From the NCBI GenBank assembly GCA_021018815.1, contig JAITYX010000076.1, positions 2,170,001 through 2,234,000 on the forward strand: a stretch of 64,000 nt of DNA. Direction: 5' to 3'. Each line of letters starts with the position of its first letter. Position 1 is the stretch's first letter. Below are positions 36,723 through 47,720 of the stretch, piece by piece. The notes below the pieces were generated by a model. It saw only the letters and a list, made by a program, of their open reading frames with translations. It made no database searches and was not told the DNA's origin. The position numbers and the translations under genes are program-made. The DNA is from Talinum fruticosum (lineage: Eukaryota > Streptophyta > Magnoliopsida > Caryophyllales > Talinaceae).

Positions 36723-37429
36723 GCGGCTTCAACTCGGGTTCTCGGTTGGCCGGGAGGTGTGCACCTTACTAAAATCGTATCAATTATCAAGGGGTTCCAC
36801 TTTCAGATAATAACCGGCAAGCAAGTTTTACTTATATTCTCTCCCCCGATTTCAAACTAAAATGAATTGAAATGCGCGCGCTCAATTAAAATATTTTCAA
36901 AGTTGTTTTACAGATGCAGGAATGTTCGTACTGAGTTTCGACTCATTCTTCGAAATATTTTACTGTTTTTGTTTTAGGAAGAAGCATTAGTGAACAATCA
37001 ACCATTTACCAAGTCCGACGAAGGCAAAACTTAGTCAGCCACGTTGCATCCGCAATTCGAAGGTGCATAGACGCTCACAGATGATTTTACCCTCAACCAG
37101 GGTTTAGGTATGACCTTGGGAATTATTACACATTGTACATTATCTTGTGGATTAGACAAAAGTTTAGGTTGTATAAATATTATATTGCTAAACCCGTAAA
37201 CCGTATTTTGGGACGACGTAGCTACTTGGGTAATAAGTAGTTACTCCTAACAAGCATTTTTGGAAAAATAACCGTGGATGCCCAAACCATATTTCATTTT
37301 ATTTTAATTATTTAGCCTTGTCCTCTTTTTAGGACGACGGTAACGCCTTCGATTGTTACCTTCGTTGCGACCTTACGTAATAGTCCCTAATGAAGGGATT
37401 ATTAAGTAATGGTGATTGAGGGCGTTACG

Positions 37430-37666
37430 GATATAAATCGGACTTTCAACACATAGAAATTGTAGAACTCTATCATACATTAAAATTGCCTTGGGAATTC
37501 TTGGTCCTTAAAAGGATGTTTCTTGAACCCTTTAGAGAACAAGTCTTCCAGATTGTCTCTTTAGGATGCTTTATTTGCTCATGACCCCTAATAACACTCT
37601 CTTACACTTCCCTTTAAATTGAGAATCAAATAGATCCTCAAGGGGTTCTTTAAAACTAGGACCCAT
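37430..37666 (-). pseudogene. TPR-domain protein pseudogene, 5' piece
   Basis: Minus strand from an ATG at 37666: MGPSFKEPLEDLFDSQFKGK, then after a frameshift KGFKKHPFKDQEFPRQF and MIEFYNFYVLKVRF. It ends at the target-site duplication of the outer LTR and would continue into 27446-27028 once the insertions are disregarded. At least two frameshifts or stops are present. The protein family beyond the TPR part is not identified. Confidence 0.55.
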
Positions 37667-40575
37667 ACTTATTGTGAGAAACCAAATTTCAATGTCAAAT
37701 CCTCATAAGAGTATTCCACACAAGTCCCACAACACCAATTTTAAAACAAGAGGCACAAAAGAATAATTGCAATACCAAACGAATACCTTAGCTGACTAAC
37801 ACAAACAAAGTAACCAATATTGATATTGAATGTGAAGGATCAAACCACTTTCCAACAACATAAATCAAAGCAAATAAACCAAACTACTACCATTAACTAA
37901 GAGGCAATACCCAAATCAACCTCCAGAGAAACAAAAACAAAAGTAGAAGAAATCCAAACCAGATACTTAGGCGAATTTCAGATGATAATTTTCTTGGTTT
38001 GGCGAGTTCAAATGCTATGAAGTTACTCCAGGCTAACACCTTCACGATCTACCACTACAGTCCTAATATTAACAATTAAAAAAGAGATAAGAATAAAATA
38101 GATAAGAAGAAGACAGAAGTGGGAAAGGGATCAAGGGACACATTTGATGGGCATCACCGGCTCCCATCGCCATTGAAAATGGCTTCATGAAGCTTGGGGA
38201 CATAGTTGGTTAGGTGGAGGCAATCAATCCACTAGAAGGACCTAAAGAGGGGGACTATGACAATTTCTTTTCCTACTTGATATCTCTCATTGTTAATACT
38301 TCAAACCTAATACTAGATGACAATGTTATTGCCTTATTGGCAAAGTCTCAAGTACAAGCTTTGCCCAAATCTCCACACATGAGTACTTAATACTATGATA
38401 ATTTTGATTTATTTTTGAGATATCCAATATTTTTTATCAGTTCAAATACGATTTCTTAACAAAGCAGTAAAGGATAGAATCATAAGAAGTCTGAAGAAGA
38501 TAAAGAAGGCTTCCCCACATGCACAGGAAAGTCATATTAGCTTTCGAATTAATAACAATAAAAAAAATAAAATGAAGTGAATTTACTACCAATATTTGAT
38601 CAAGTAGCCCAGCCCCACTTTGAAAATACCTGAGGGCAGGATTCGACAAATACTGATACTAGTTCTAACTTAACGAAGCATTAGATTAAGTTCATTTAAA
38701 AAAGAGTAGTATGAGATGAAAAGCATTCCTGGTTTTTGTCGGAGGTCTCACTAAAAATTTCTTCCATCCTTACCGTACTCCAGCTAGTTTCCCCACTTGT
38801 CTAAGGTTAAGTCCTGAGATTTAGTAAGAGGGAGAATGGTTAAGGATTTACCCGGTGTGAGATATCATATTGTTTGAGAATCCTAAATGCTGTCAGAATA
38901 TAAGATCATCACACTCGGAATTCATGTAGGATTAGGAAGTCGATTAAGACCCTTTTGAATGTTTTATGTAAATTTCAGGTAAGGGAGATTGTTGATATCA
39001 CATATGTGGCAGGTTTGGAGTATGTCAATTTCAATAATTAACACTATTATCTACCAATAACCGTTAGCATTAGTAGTTAGCCATTAGAATTATGAATTGA
39101 TTGAGTGGTTCATAACTGTTAAGAAATTAGAGCGATAATAGCAGAAGTGACAAGAATGCTAACAATGATAATCATAAAACTAAAACAAGAAAAAAATAAA
39201 GCAATGACACCCGAATAAAGCAATGACACCTCGAAGTTACGTGGAAACTCAATGAGAGAGAGAACCACTGGCAAGACGACCACGAACAAATCCATTATGA
39301 AAGGTAGAAAAAGTACAAACAAATCCCAATTTGAAGAGAAATTGACATAAACAACTAAGAGTTATAATTCTCTCACACTAAAACTCTCTCAACCGAGGCT
39401 AGCATAGTTATATGAATGGAAGTAACACTCTTTTTGCTACCTTCGCACATTAATTAGGTTTCATATAACCTCAAATAACCAAAACAATAAGTTCATAGAA
39501 TGACATGTCACAAAACCACAACTATTACAACCAACACAAGGTATATCGACGGACACAGAGCTATCCGTATTAAATGCTGGAAGTCTCGATTTTTCATGAA
39601 ACGATCCGTTTCAAACAACACAGCTTCTCCTTAAAACTTGCCAATGCGAGAGGAGAGAAAGATGCTCAACACAGGTCGTGTCCATAAACACGAGCCACCC
39701 ATGTTGGCCGATGTCCGGCCAAAATACCGAATTTTCGAGCCACACCGGACACTAACTATTAGCAATAACTAACAATAACAGTTAGCAGTTAACGATACTT
39801 CAGATCGATAAATAACGAGATTATCATTTACGAAATGTTAAAATGAACATGGCCAAGTTTATGGTTAGACTGTTTTTGTGGATTCTTAGTATTAGAAATG
39901 TTAGTTTCTTCAATTTATTTAAGTTGTTTCCCTATGGATTGTAGCACATTTTTATGTCTTTTTCAATATGCACAACATTCATTGGCGTAATTAAATTGAA
40001 TTTTGATGCTTTCATTTTTGTTTAGTATATTGTTTTGTTTATCCATGAGAATAGCCTTTAGACCTTTCATACTTTTATAATGGAGGTAGTAGGGACTAAA
40101 AGTTAGGTCAAACTCAACTTTAGTTAACCAGAGAAGCAAGATGCATAGCTAATGGGATTATATTAAACTCAATAAATAAAAATTTTATTCTTACTCGACA
40201 AAAAGTACATTAAAAGTATACCGGTTTATTATAATTGATTATTTTAATTTTTTTAATCAAATATCTTTATTTTTGTGGTAATAGTTTTCATCTAATTATG
40301 GCACGTCATGTTAGTAAAAATTTTGTATCCATTTATTTAGTATATCTAGAATGATAGATTTACAATGAACTTAAATTAAAGATGCATGCATCTAAAAACT
40401 TAATTAATTTGTGAAAACTGGTTGAGTACTTGAATATTGGTCATACAATCAACCTAATCAAAAGAAAACACAGCCTTTTTTCCCTTTTATTATCGCTCCT
40501 TTCCCTCTTTTCTTTTAGCTTGTCCAATGTGAACATCAACATTTTTCTTACAATGATAAATACAAGCATTCAACT
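37667..40575. other. Unassigned intergenic or repeat-derived DNA
   Basis: I recognise no gene. Stretches at about 38980-39540 resemble neither the LTRs nor the LINEs elsewhere in the window. Short open frames carry no domain. Ancient unclassified repeats are likely. Confidence 0.4.
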
Positions 40576-42184
40576 GGGCCTGTTTGTTTTATATTTTATA
40601 TTCGTTTCTGTTCATTTTTATTCATTTATGTCCGTTTAAAATTTAGGTTATTATTATTATTATTGTGATTATTATAATTATTTATTATTGTTATTGTGAT
40701 TGTTATTGTTATTGTTATAATAATTATTATTATTATTGTTGTTGTTGTGATTGTATTTTTTTCTATGAAAGCAAAGAGAATTGGAACGGCTGAGAGAACT
40801 AGATAAGGAGACTGGATAGTTGAGCAAAGAAAGAGAGGATAGTGGAGTAGAAGCCACTTTACACCCTTGACCCAAAAAAATTAAAAAAAAATTAAAAAAA
40901 CTGTTTAACTTTGGAACAAAAATTTTAAATTATAAGTAATTGGACACCTTTGAATTTGGCCCAAAAGATATTGGACACTCTTGTTTCAAATTCCTTACTC
41001 CGCCCTTGGATAGAACGATACTGATAGTAGTAAGAGAAGGGAGAAGAATTGGAGGTTTTTAGGTTTTTTTGATAGTATTTAATTTTTTTTCTTTTTCTCA
41101 AATTATAAAATATTATTTATTTATATTTTATAAAAATATAATAAAAATTCAGGGTATTTGAGAAAAATATAATAATAATTTTTTTATAAAAATAAAATAT
41201 AATATTTTAAAATATTATAAATAATAATTTTATAAGTATTTGTTATTCACCAAATATTCAATATCGTGAAATAATTTATTTAACAATGAGATATACACAT
41301 ATATCTCCCCTTATTTTTTGTTTTATTTTTTAAACCCCCATATTTTCCTAATAATTTTTACCTCCCTTTGCCTTTGTAAAAACGATCTTGAACCCCCAAA
41401 TTACAAAAATGCCCTTACCTTTGAGAATTATAATTATAAGATGTATATGTTTAATCTTTTAATTTTTTATTTTATGACCTTCATAATTTTACTAAATATT
41501 TAAGATTTTATTTTATTTATTTTTATTATCTAATAATTTTTTAAAAATATTATCTGGATATTGATTATTTTCCTCGTATTTAAATATCAAAATTCACCTT
41601 CATTAATTTTATTTCATATTATTTTTAATAAAGTCATCATAGTTGTCCTGGTTTATCTCTTCTTTTTTCCTAATAATTGTAAGACAATTGGGATGACTTT
41701 ATAAAAAATATATATATAATGATGTAAATGAATATGAATTTTGATATTAAAATAAGAAAAAAATAATAAAAATAAAAATAATATTTTTAAAAAATTATCA
41801 GATAAATAAAAATAAAAATAAAATCTTAAATATTTAGTAAAATTATGAAGGTCATGAAACAAAAAATTAAAAGATAAAAACTATACATCTTATAATTGTA
41901 ATTTTCAAAAACAAGTTTTGAAATTTGAAGGTTCAATATCGTTTTTTTACCAAGATGAGGGAGGTAAAAATTATTATGAAAATGTGAAAGTTTAAAAAAT
42001 TAAAGCAAAAAAAAAGAAGTAAGGGAAGGTATATGTATATATCTCATTTAACAACTCATTTATATTCATTTATGTTCATTTCTATATCGTTTATGTTTGT
42101 TTATGTTCGTTTATACTTTTTTATGTTCGTTTTTATTTATATTTCTGTTTATCTCGTGTTTAGTATGTAAGTTCGAACAGGCCC
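40576..42184. mobile_element. Possible hAT/Harbinger-like element with GGGCCTGTT termini
   Basis: Starts GGGCCTGTTTG and ends CGAACAGGCCC, inverted with one mismatch in 11, a terminus common in plant DNA transposons. Inside both ends lie repeats of a TTTATGTTCGTT-like word. No matching flanking duplication was found (ATTCAACT against TTAGAGTC). A separate MITE is inserted at 41287-42046. It also holds an ATT/GTT microsatellite at about 40647-40755. Confidence 0.5.
41287..42046. mobile_element. Foldback MITE, Mutator-like
   Basis: The ends TGAGATATACACATATATCT and its inverted counterpart open into arms of about 300 bases (41287 to about 41600, and about 41745-42046) that pair almost throughout. 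An exact 8-bp duplication TTTAACAA flanks it (41279-41286 and 42047-42054). Long terminal inverted repeats with an 8-9 bp duplication suggest a Mutator-like element; hAT also makes 8-bp duplications. There is no coding capacity. Confidence 0.88.
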
Positions 42185-44329
42185 TTAGAGTCTAAAGGAG
42201 AAGGGATATACCAAGCTCAAAGTCCACTATCCACTACAATTTCTCTCTACATAAGACAATGAATTGTCTCCCGTAAGGTTCGAACCCGAAAATTCTAATG
42301 TACTCCGGAATTACAGATTGTCAAGTACTCCGGGGCTAAATTGAAAATCTCACGCTAGATAATATGCATTGATATGTTTTTATTGTACTCCAATACTATA
42401 ACAATTGTTTTGATATTCTTTTATTCATTTTTTAGAGTGATGGAGCATTGCAAAATGGAGGAAAAAACGTACTATTAAGCCCATTCGAGTTATGATTAAT
42501 TTTCGGTTTCATGGTAGATTAATGTGTTTTTTCAAATTTTTTTCTATTTTTAATAAATGTTATTTTTCTATCACAACGCACAATTCATGTAATTGAATCA
42601 CTATGTAGTAAATATTTGTGGAGTGGTAGCACTCAAGGAAAAAGACGGCTCTTTGTGAGTTGGAAAAGCATTTTCCAACCAAGTCGAGATGGGGGCTCAA
42701 CTTAAAAGAACACTTAACCTGGAATAAAGCATATTGTGTGAAATGGATTTGAAAAATTACCCACGCAGATTCCATTTTCACTCGATTGGCAACAAATTAT
42801 ATGCTTCATGGAAGTGAGATATTCTCGGTTCAAAGTCACAATGGAGATGCTTGGGGATGGAGAAAGATGCTTGAAATTCGAGATGAATTGGTACAACTAA
42901 TTGGGAATGTGAATCGGGCAAAGTAGTGGGTGCAACAACAAGAAAAGTTCTCTAAACATGCCAGTTATACATTATTTTTATCATACCATGCGACAACCAA
43001 ATGGTAAAAAGTTGTATGGAAAAGTTGGGCTTGGGACATACACAAGATGACACTATGGTTAGCTTGCCAAAAACGTTTGCCCACTGCTGAATTGCTTGCC
43101 AATAAAGGAGTATTTGTTGATAACCGGTGTTTGTTGTGTGGTGAGTTAGGACAGGACAACTGTGAACATATATTTTTCCCATGCCCATTCTCGACTCAAG
43201 TTTGGGGTGAAGTCTTGAAATGGTTGAAGATGAGGATGAGAAACCGGGGGTTGCAAAAGGAATTACGATGGTTCACAACAAACCGCAAAGGAAACTCACA
43301 CGTAAATAAATGGTTCGAAACTATATTTGTAGGGTCGAATATGAACTTTGGAGAGAGAGATGCCACTAATGCAGGAACCACTTTTAACTACGGTTAACCG
43401 ACGTCGTGTATTCAAGCGTCATTGTATGTACCACTTTTGATTACGGTGCAAAACCGTAGTAAAAGAAAACCTATGACGACGGTTCTTCAAGAGAACCGTC
43501 GTCATAGGTGACCTATAACGACCGTTCTTCTTAAAGAAGCATTGTCATAAATACAATCATTTTTTTAAAAAAACAAATTATTCAAGAGAGACGTTATGGG
43601 AACGTAATAGCGGAACACAATTATCAAGATATGAACACAAAATTGCTCAAACAATAGAAATAGTCTCCAGTTTTCGGTTCATATTATACAACAAAATCAA
43701 GCCCAAATTCTAACACTATAATAGATTTGAACACTACAAAGACAAACTAAGAAAAATAATCCAAATCTAAAAAACTAAAATTTGATGAGAAAAATGAGAT
43801 TTTGACCATGAATTTAACAAGCCGGATATGAAATATGAATTGTATCAAAATCCAAAATGTGTTTATTCAATCGAATTCAATCGCTCAAAAATAAACACTC
43901 ACACTATCAAATAGTTGTAGAAATGGAGATCTTCACTAGTCCGCTTCAACTTCTCTTCGAATTCAGTAGCACCGATCCGAGCCAATTTTAACGTTTTCTC
44001 GTCGTGGATCTCTCTCTCTGTCTCTCTCACTCTCTTTCTCTCTCCTTTTTCCATGTGTGAAGTTTTGCAAATCCATATAGCCGATGGTTACTTCAATTTC
44101 ACTCCGACTTGAATCATACTCCATTACTACTACTTGCCTATTGAGCCACTCGTTGCTATCTCCAGGAAGTATGTCTCCGGCGAAGACGATGGCAGAGGAG
44201 TCGGGACAATTGTCTCTACTTCGCCGGCGACGGTGCTCAGCCTCGAGATCGGAAGCGCCCAATGTCCTGTCGGTGAAGAACACGCCGTTGACGGTGGTCA
44301 CCCTCGAGATCTTAAGAACCCAATTTTTT

Positions 44330-44497
44330 CAAGCGGTCGTTCAAAGAGAGAGAAAGAGGGGGATCTTTCAAGTGCCACGAGAGAGAGAGATGGAGGTCTT
44401 TCAAGCACTAGAGAGAGAGAGAGAGAGGGAGGTCTTTTCAAGGGCCATGAGAGAGAGATATGGAGGTTTTCAAGCTCCATGGGAGACCGAAGAGAGA
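44330..44497. repeat. GA-rich tandem repeats in CACTA interior
   Basis: Four or so imperfect units of about 40 bases, each with a GAGAGAGAGA core followed by GGAGGTNTTTCAAG. They create Arg/Glu-rich open frames that should not be read as protein. Confidence 0.75.
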
Positions 44498-44532
44498 AGA
44501 GGTGTAACACCCCGACCCTAATCCAATACGTT

Positions 44533-44563
<31 letters not shown>

Positions 44564-44609
44564 AAGAATTTATCAATTAGAGTGTGCACTTCAATTCAAA
44601 TTTTCATTT

Positions 44610-44610
44610 C

Positions 44611-44679
<69 letters not shown>

Positions 44680-44680
44680 T
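44610..44680. repeat. Compound (AT)n(GT)n microsatellite
   Basis: About 11 AT units pass directly into about 23 GT units with one interruption. It lies near the start of the solo LTR. Confidence 0.95.
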
Positions 44681-45824
44681 TACGTATATGTTCAAATCAT
44701 TATGTTATGCGTTTGTAGGACTTAGATGATGTTAGCGATGCATGGCTCTAATTTAAAAATTATATTCCACGATAATCCGAGGAATTTAAATAAGAAAAAT
44801 ATTGTTGAAATTATTACGAGTTAAATTTTTTATGCAAATAAGAAAAATTTATTATCCAAAACGGAAAAATTCGTAAAATCGATTTTTTTGCAAACTTGTG
44901 GTTAATAATTTGAGAAATTGGGCTTGGGACAAAAGGTGGAAGCCCAAAATGGGAAAATAAAAAGGAATTTTGAGCTGAATTTTTCAGCAAAGGGAGGAGA
45001 GAGAAAATTAAAGAGGGTCCTATTTAACTCAATTCAAATCTCCAAAATCCACGCCCTTCGTTTCTTTCTCTTCCCCAAAAACACCACCATACTCAACCCA
45101 TCTCGCTGTCACCCTTGCTGCCGCCGACGACCACCACCATTTGCCCTCCGGTCTCCGCTGGAGACCGCCGCCGCTGCCCCTCCGGTCGCCGAAGCAACAG
45201 CCCGGTGCTGCACCGTGGGCGCCACTCGCTGCTGGGCTTGGACAGCAGCCACCTGCTGCACACCGTCGGCCACCAGTTCACCGCCCTACACCTGCTCGCC
45301 GTCGTTGAGTCGCCGTCGCTGTCTTCCGTCGCCGGAGAAAGACCGCAGCCACCACCACCAACCACCCCAAAGAACTCTGCTCCTCCTTGTGATTCTTGGG
45401 TATAATCTACAAAACCTCAAATCCTCCATTAATTTATCCCCAATTTTGAAGATAATTACTTAAATGTTGCATGTAAGGAATTATTCTGTAAACATCATAT
45501 TTTAGAGGGTTAATGTGTGGTTGTGTTTGTGAAAAAAAAATGGCATTGAAATTATTATGGTTGAATGTTTATGGAAGTGGAAATTAGATTTATGAAGGTT
45601 ATTTGAATTTCAAAAGAAAATTTTGTGTGATTATGAATACTAGGATTATTGGATGAATGATTATGGATTGTGCAATTTGGGGGAAGAAATATGATCAATG
45701 ATGGTAATTAGAAATTTGATGAAAATTTAAAAGTTGAGAAATGGACATGCATGTCAAGTTTGAGCAATTTTGGGAAGAAATAATGTCTTGAGGAACTTAT
45801 GGACCACAAATAAGAAATTTGAAG

Positions 45825-46150
45825 ATTATTGGGAGTAAATTATATAATTTAAGCAATTTAGTTGATTTAAGTAATTTGAGCACTTTAATTGATTTAAGTA
45901 ATTTAAATGATTTAAGTAATTTAATTAAATGGAGAGATTTAAGTGATTTTAGTCATTTAAGTAAATCAAGTGGTTTTAATAATTTAAGTAATTTAAGCGA
46001 TTTTAATAATTTAAAGAAAATAAGTTATTTTAGGGATTTAAGGAAAATAAATGAATTGAGTGATTCACTGAAATTAAGTGATTCTAATGACTTAAATAAA
46101 TTAGGTGATTTTAGGAATTTGAGCAATTCAAGTTATTGGTAAGATTTAAG
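45825..46150 (+). repeat. 15-bp minisatellite (TTTAAGTAATTTAAG type)
   Basis: About 20 imperfect units of 12-15 bases built from AATTTAAGTGATTT. Because the unit is mostly a multiple of three, one frame stays open for 107 codons and reads as Leu/Ser/Asn/Asp repeats (DLSNL). This is a repeat by-product in the solo LTR and not a leucine-rich protein. Confidence 0.85.
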
Positions 46151-47720
46151 CAATTTTGGTGACATAAGTAAATTAAGGGGGCAAGGTGCATAAAATAAAA
46201 AGATGGATTAAAGTATTTGGAGTCAACTTAAGGAGAAAGGTAAATGGATTTTGGGAATTAATACCGGTAAAGGAGACCGATTTTAGTTGATTATGTAGTT
46301 CTTAAATAATTTATAATTAATTGAAATTAACACTTCATGACATTCACAAGGTAAGAGATGTCTTACCTAAATGAAATTCGCTTAATCAAAAGTAATAATA
46401 ATAATAATTATACTAATAATAATAATTAAAATCAAATTACTTGAAGTATTGATCTTATTAATGAAATATTTTACTTTAATTTGATTGTTAACGCAGTCGA
46501 CATCGGTAATTTAAGTCGTCATTTCAACATGAATCAAAGGAAATGAAACACTAAGTCTTAAGGTACGTTTATTGCTTGTACCTTACGAAAACCCATATGT
46601 TTTTACATAACAAAATCAATGGTTTACTTAATGAAATGAACCATTTCAAATATTATTTATCACCTAATTATGTGGCCCGTCCCATATTAATCACATGTTA
46701 TATCATGATCATATCATATATATTTGGCCATTATCAACCGGACTTTGCCGATCGGTCCGGGTATTAGGGAAACCGATGATTGTAAGGAGCCACTCGGATA
46801 ATAAATGAATAATTGTTTTACTATATTCTTCCTGTCCGATTTATAAATGAATTGAAATGCATGCGCTCAAATAAATATATTTTCACATAAATTATTTACA
46901 AGTACATGGATAAACGTATTGAGCTCCAGTTCATTATTTCGAACTGTTTTTCTCTGTTTTGTTTAGGTAAGGCTAATGCAGAGGAAAACAGACGAATTCA
47001 TTTTGGTCATCAAGACTTAGAGGCTCTCGTAACGCTTTTAATTCTCTTTTCCGTTACGCTAGTTACTAGTTAGTCGATCATTATGACTAAATTAATGATT
47101 ATGGGTTTTGGAGCGTTACAAGAGGGGGCGTTCAATGGGAGACTATAGAGAGAGGGGGTAGGGGGATTAAGCGACATTCCGATAGGAAAGAGAGAGGGTG
47201 AGAGTCGGGGAGACACGGTTAGGGGTAATGAGTTTTTCGAAAATGAAAAACTTTAATCCTAAAAATGAAAAACTTTTAACTAGGGTTCAAATGAAAGAAT
47301 CGTAGTTAAAAGTGACTTTTAACTACGATTCTTTCAATGAACCTAGTATGTTCACAACCTAACATATGACGACGGTTCATTGAAATAACCGTCGTCATAG
47401 ATGGTAAATAACATAACTTATTTACAAAAACGCCACCGATCCATTTTTCATGACGGTTTGTCCTTTTAACAATCGTTAAAGACCCGTTGTTAAAAGTGGT
47501 TTCTATAATAGTATGCCCGAGGAAATTCCAATAAAAACACCGAACTAAGGCAGCAGTTATTAGACGAATACAGTATGTATAGTGTGAGAGCAAATGCATA
47601 TGTTGTTAATTGGGATGATCTTATAGTTATGTAAGCTCTCCACTACTCTAATGTACGTATCCCGAGACACTCCTTTTGGGAAACTGAATGATAATTTTTT
47701 ACCTTTTCTATAAAAAAAAA

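Larger units (their letters stand above)
27447..37429 (+). mobile_element. Solo LTR (plus strand) split by a nested gypsy element
   Basis: The LTR runs 27447-29450 and resumes at 36723-37429. It starts TGTAACAACCCGACTC and ends GAGGGCGTTACG (expected TTACA). Flanking 5-mers GACAT (27442-27446) and GATAT (37430-37434) differ at one base, a plausible aged target-site duplication. It contains a GC-rich block at about 27820-28275. Removing the nested element leaves a continuous LTR of about 2.7 kb. It interrupts the TPR pseudogene. Confidence 0.78.
44503..47120 (+). mobile_element. Solo LTR with perfect target-site duplication
   Basis: Starts TGTAACACCCCGACCC and ends TGGAGCGTTACA, 2,618 bases, with the exact 5-bp duplication AGAGG at 44498-44502 and 47121-47125. 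It has no internal retroelement domains, so it is the product of LTR-LTR recombination. Order inside: (AT)/(GT) microsatellite, GC-rich block at about 45080-45390, a minisatellite, and the conserved inverted motifs at 44580-44597 and 46849-46868. It lies in the CACTA element. Confidence 0.93.
43364..47513. mobile_element. Non-autonomous CACTA element containing a solo LTR
   Basis: Left end CACTAATGCAGGAACCACTT and right end ...AAGTGGTTTCTATAATAGTA are inverted copies. The exact 3-bp duplication TGC flanks it (43361-43363 and 47514-47516). Subterminal hairpins of the ATGACGACGGTTC / GAACCGTCGTCAT type lie at about 43470-43508 and 47365-47400. Without the inserted LTR the element is about 1.53 kb. 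Its middle (about 43960-44300) holds an open stretch on both strands of unknown origin, perhaps captured gene sequence; no transposase is seen. Confidence 0.9.
42591..47720 (+). mobile_element. LINE ORF2 3' fragment split by a CACTA element
   Basis: Reverse-transcriptase C-terminal region: KYLWSGSTQGKRRLFVSWKS at about 42610, then WLACQKRLPTAELLANKG and the zf-RVT signature CLLCGELGQDNCEHIFFPCP. The frame reaches YELWRERDA at 43363, is interrupted until 47514, and resumes in the same frame as RGNSNKNTELRQQLLDEY, ending NAYVVNWDDLIVM with a stop at 47632-47634. An A-rich run at about 47709-47720 is a candidate poly(A) tail. The 5' part is missing, as is common for LINEs. Confidence 0.85.

Noticed and set aside
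43963..44301. 112-codon frame in the CACTA interior as a host gene
   Set aside because: No recognised domain, and it overlaps an open frame on the opposite strand. It may be captured sequence but there is no support for a functional gene.
44918..45463. 181-codon open frame in the solo LTR
   Set aside because: Same LTR leader block, with low-complexity Pro/Arg/Ser content and exact LTR boundaries around it.
45819..46142. Apparent leucine-rich repeat protein
   Set aside because: Produced by a minisatellite whose unit length is near a multiple of three.
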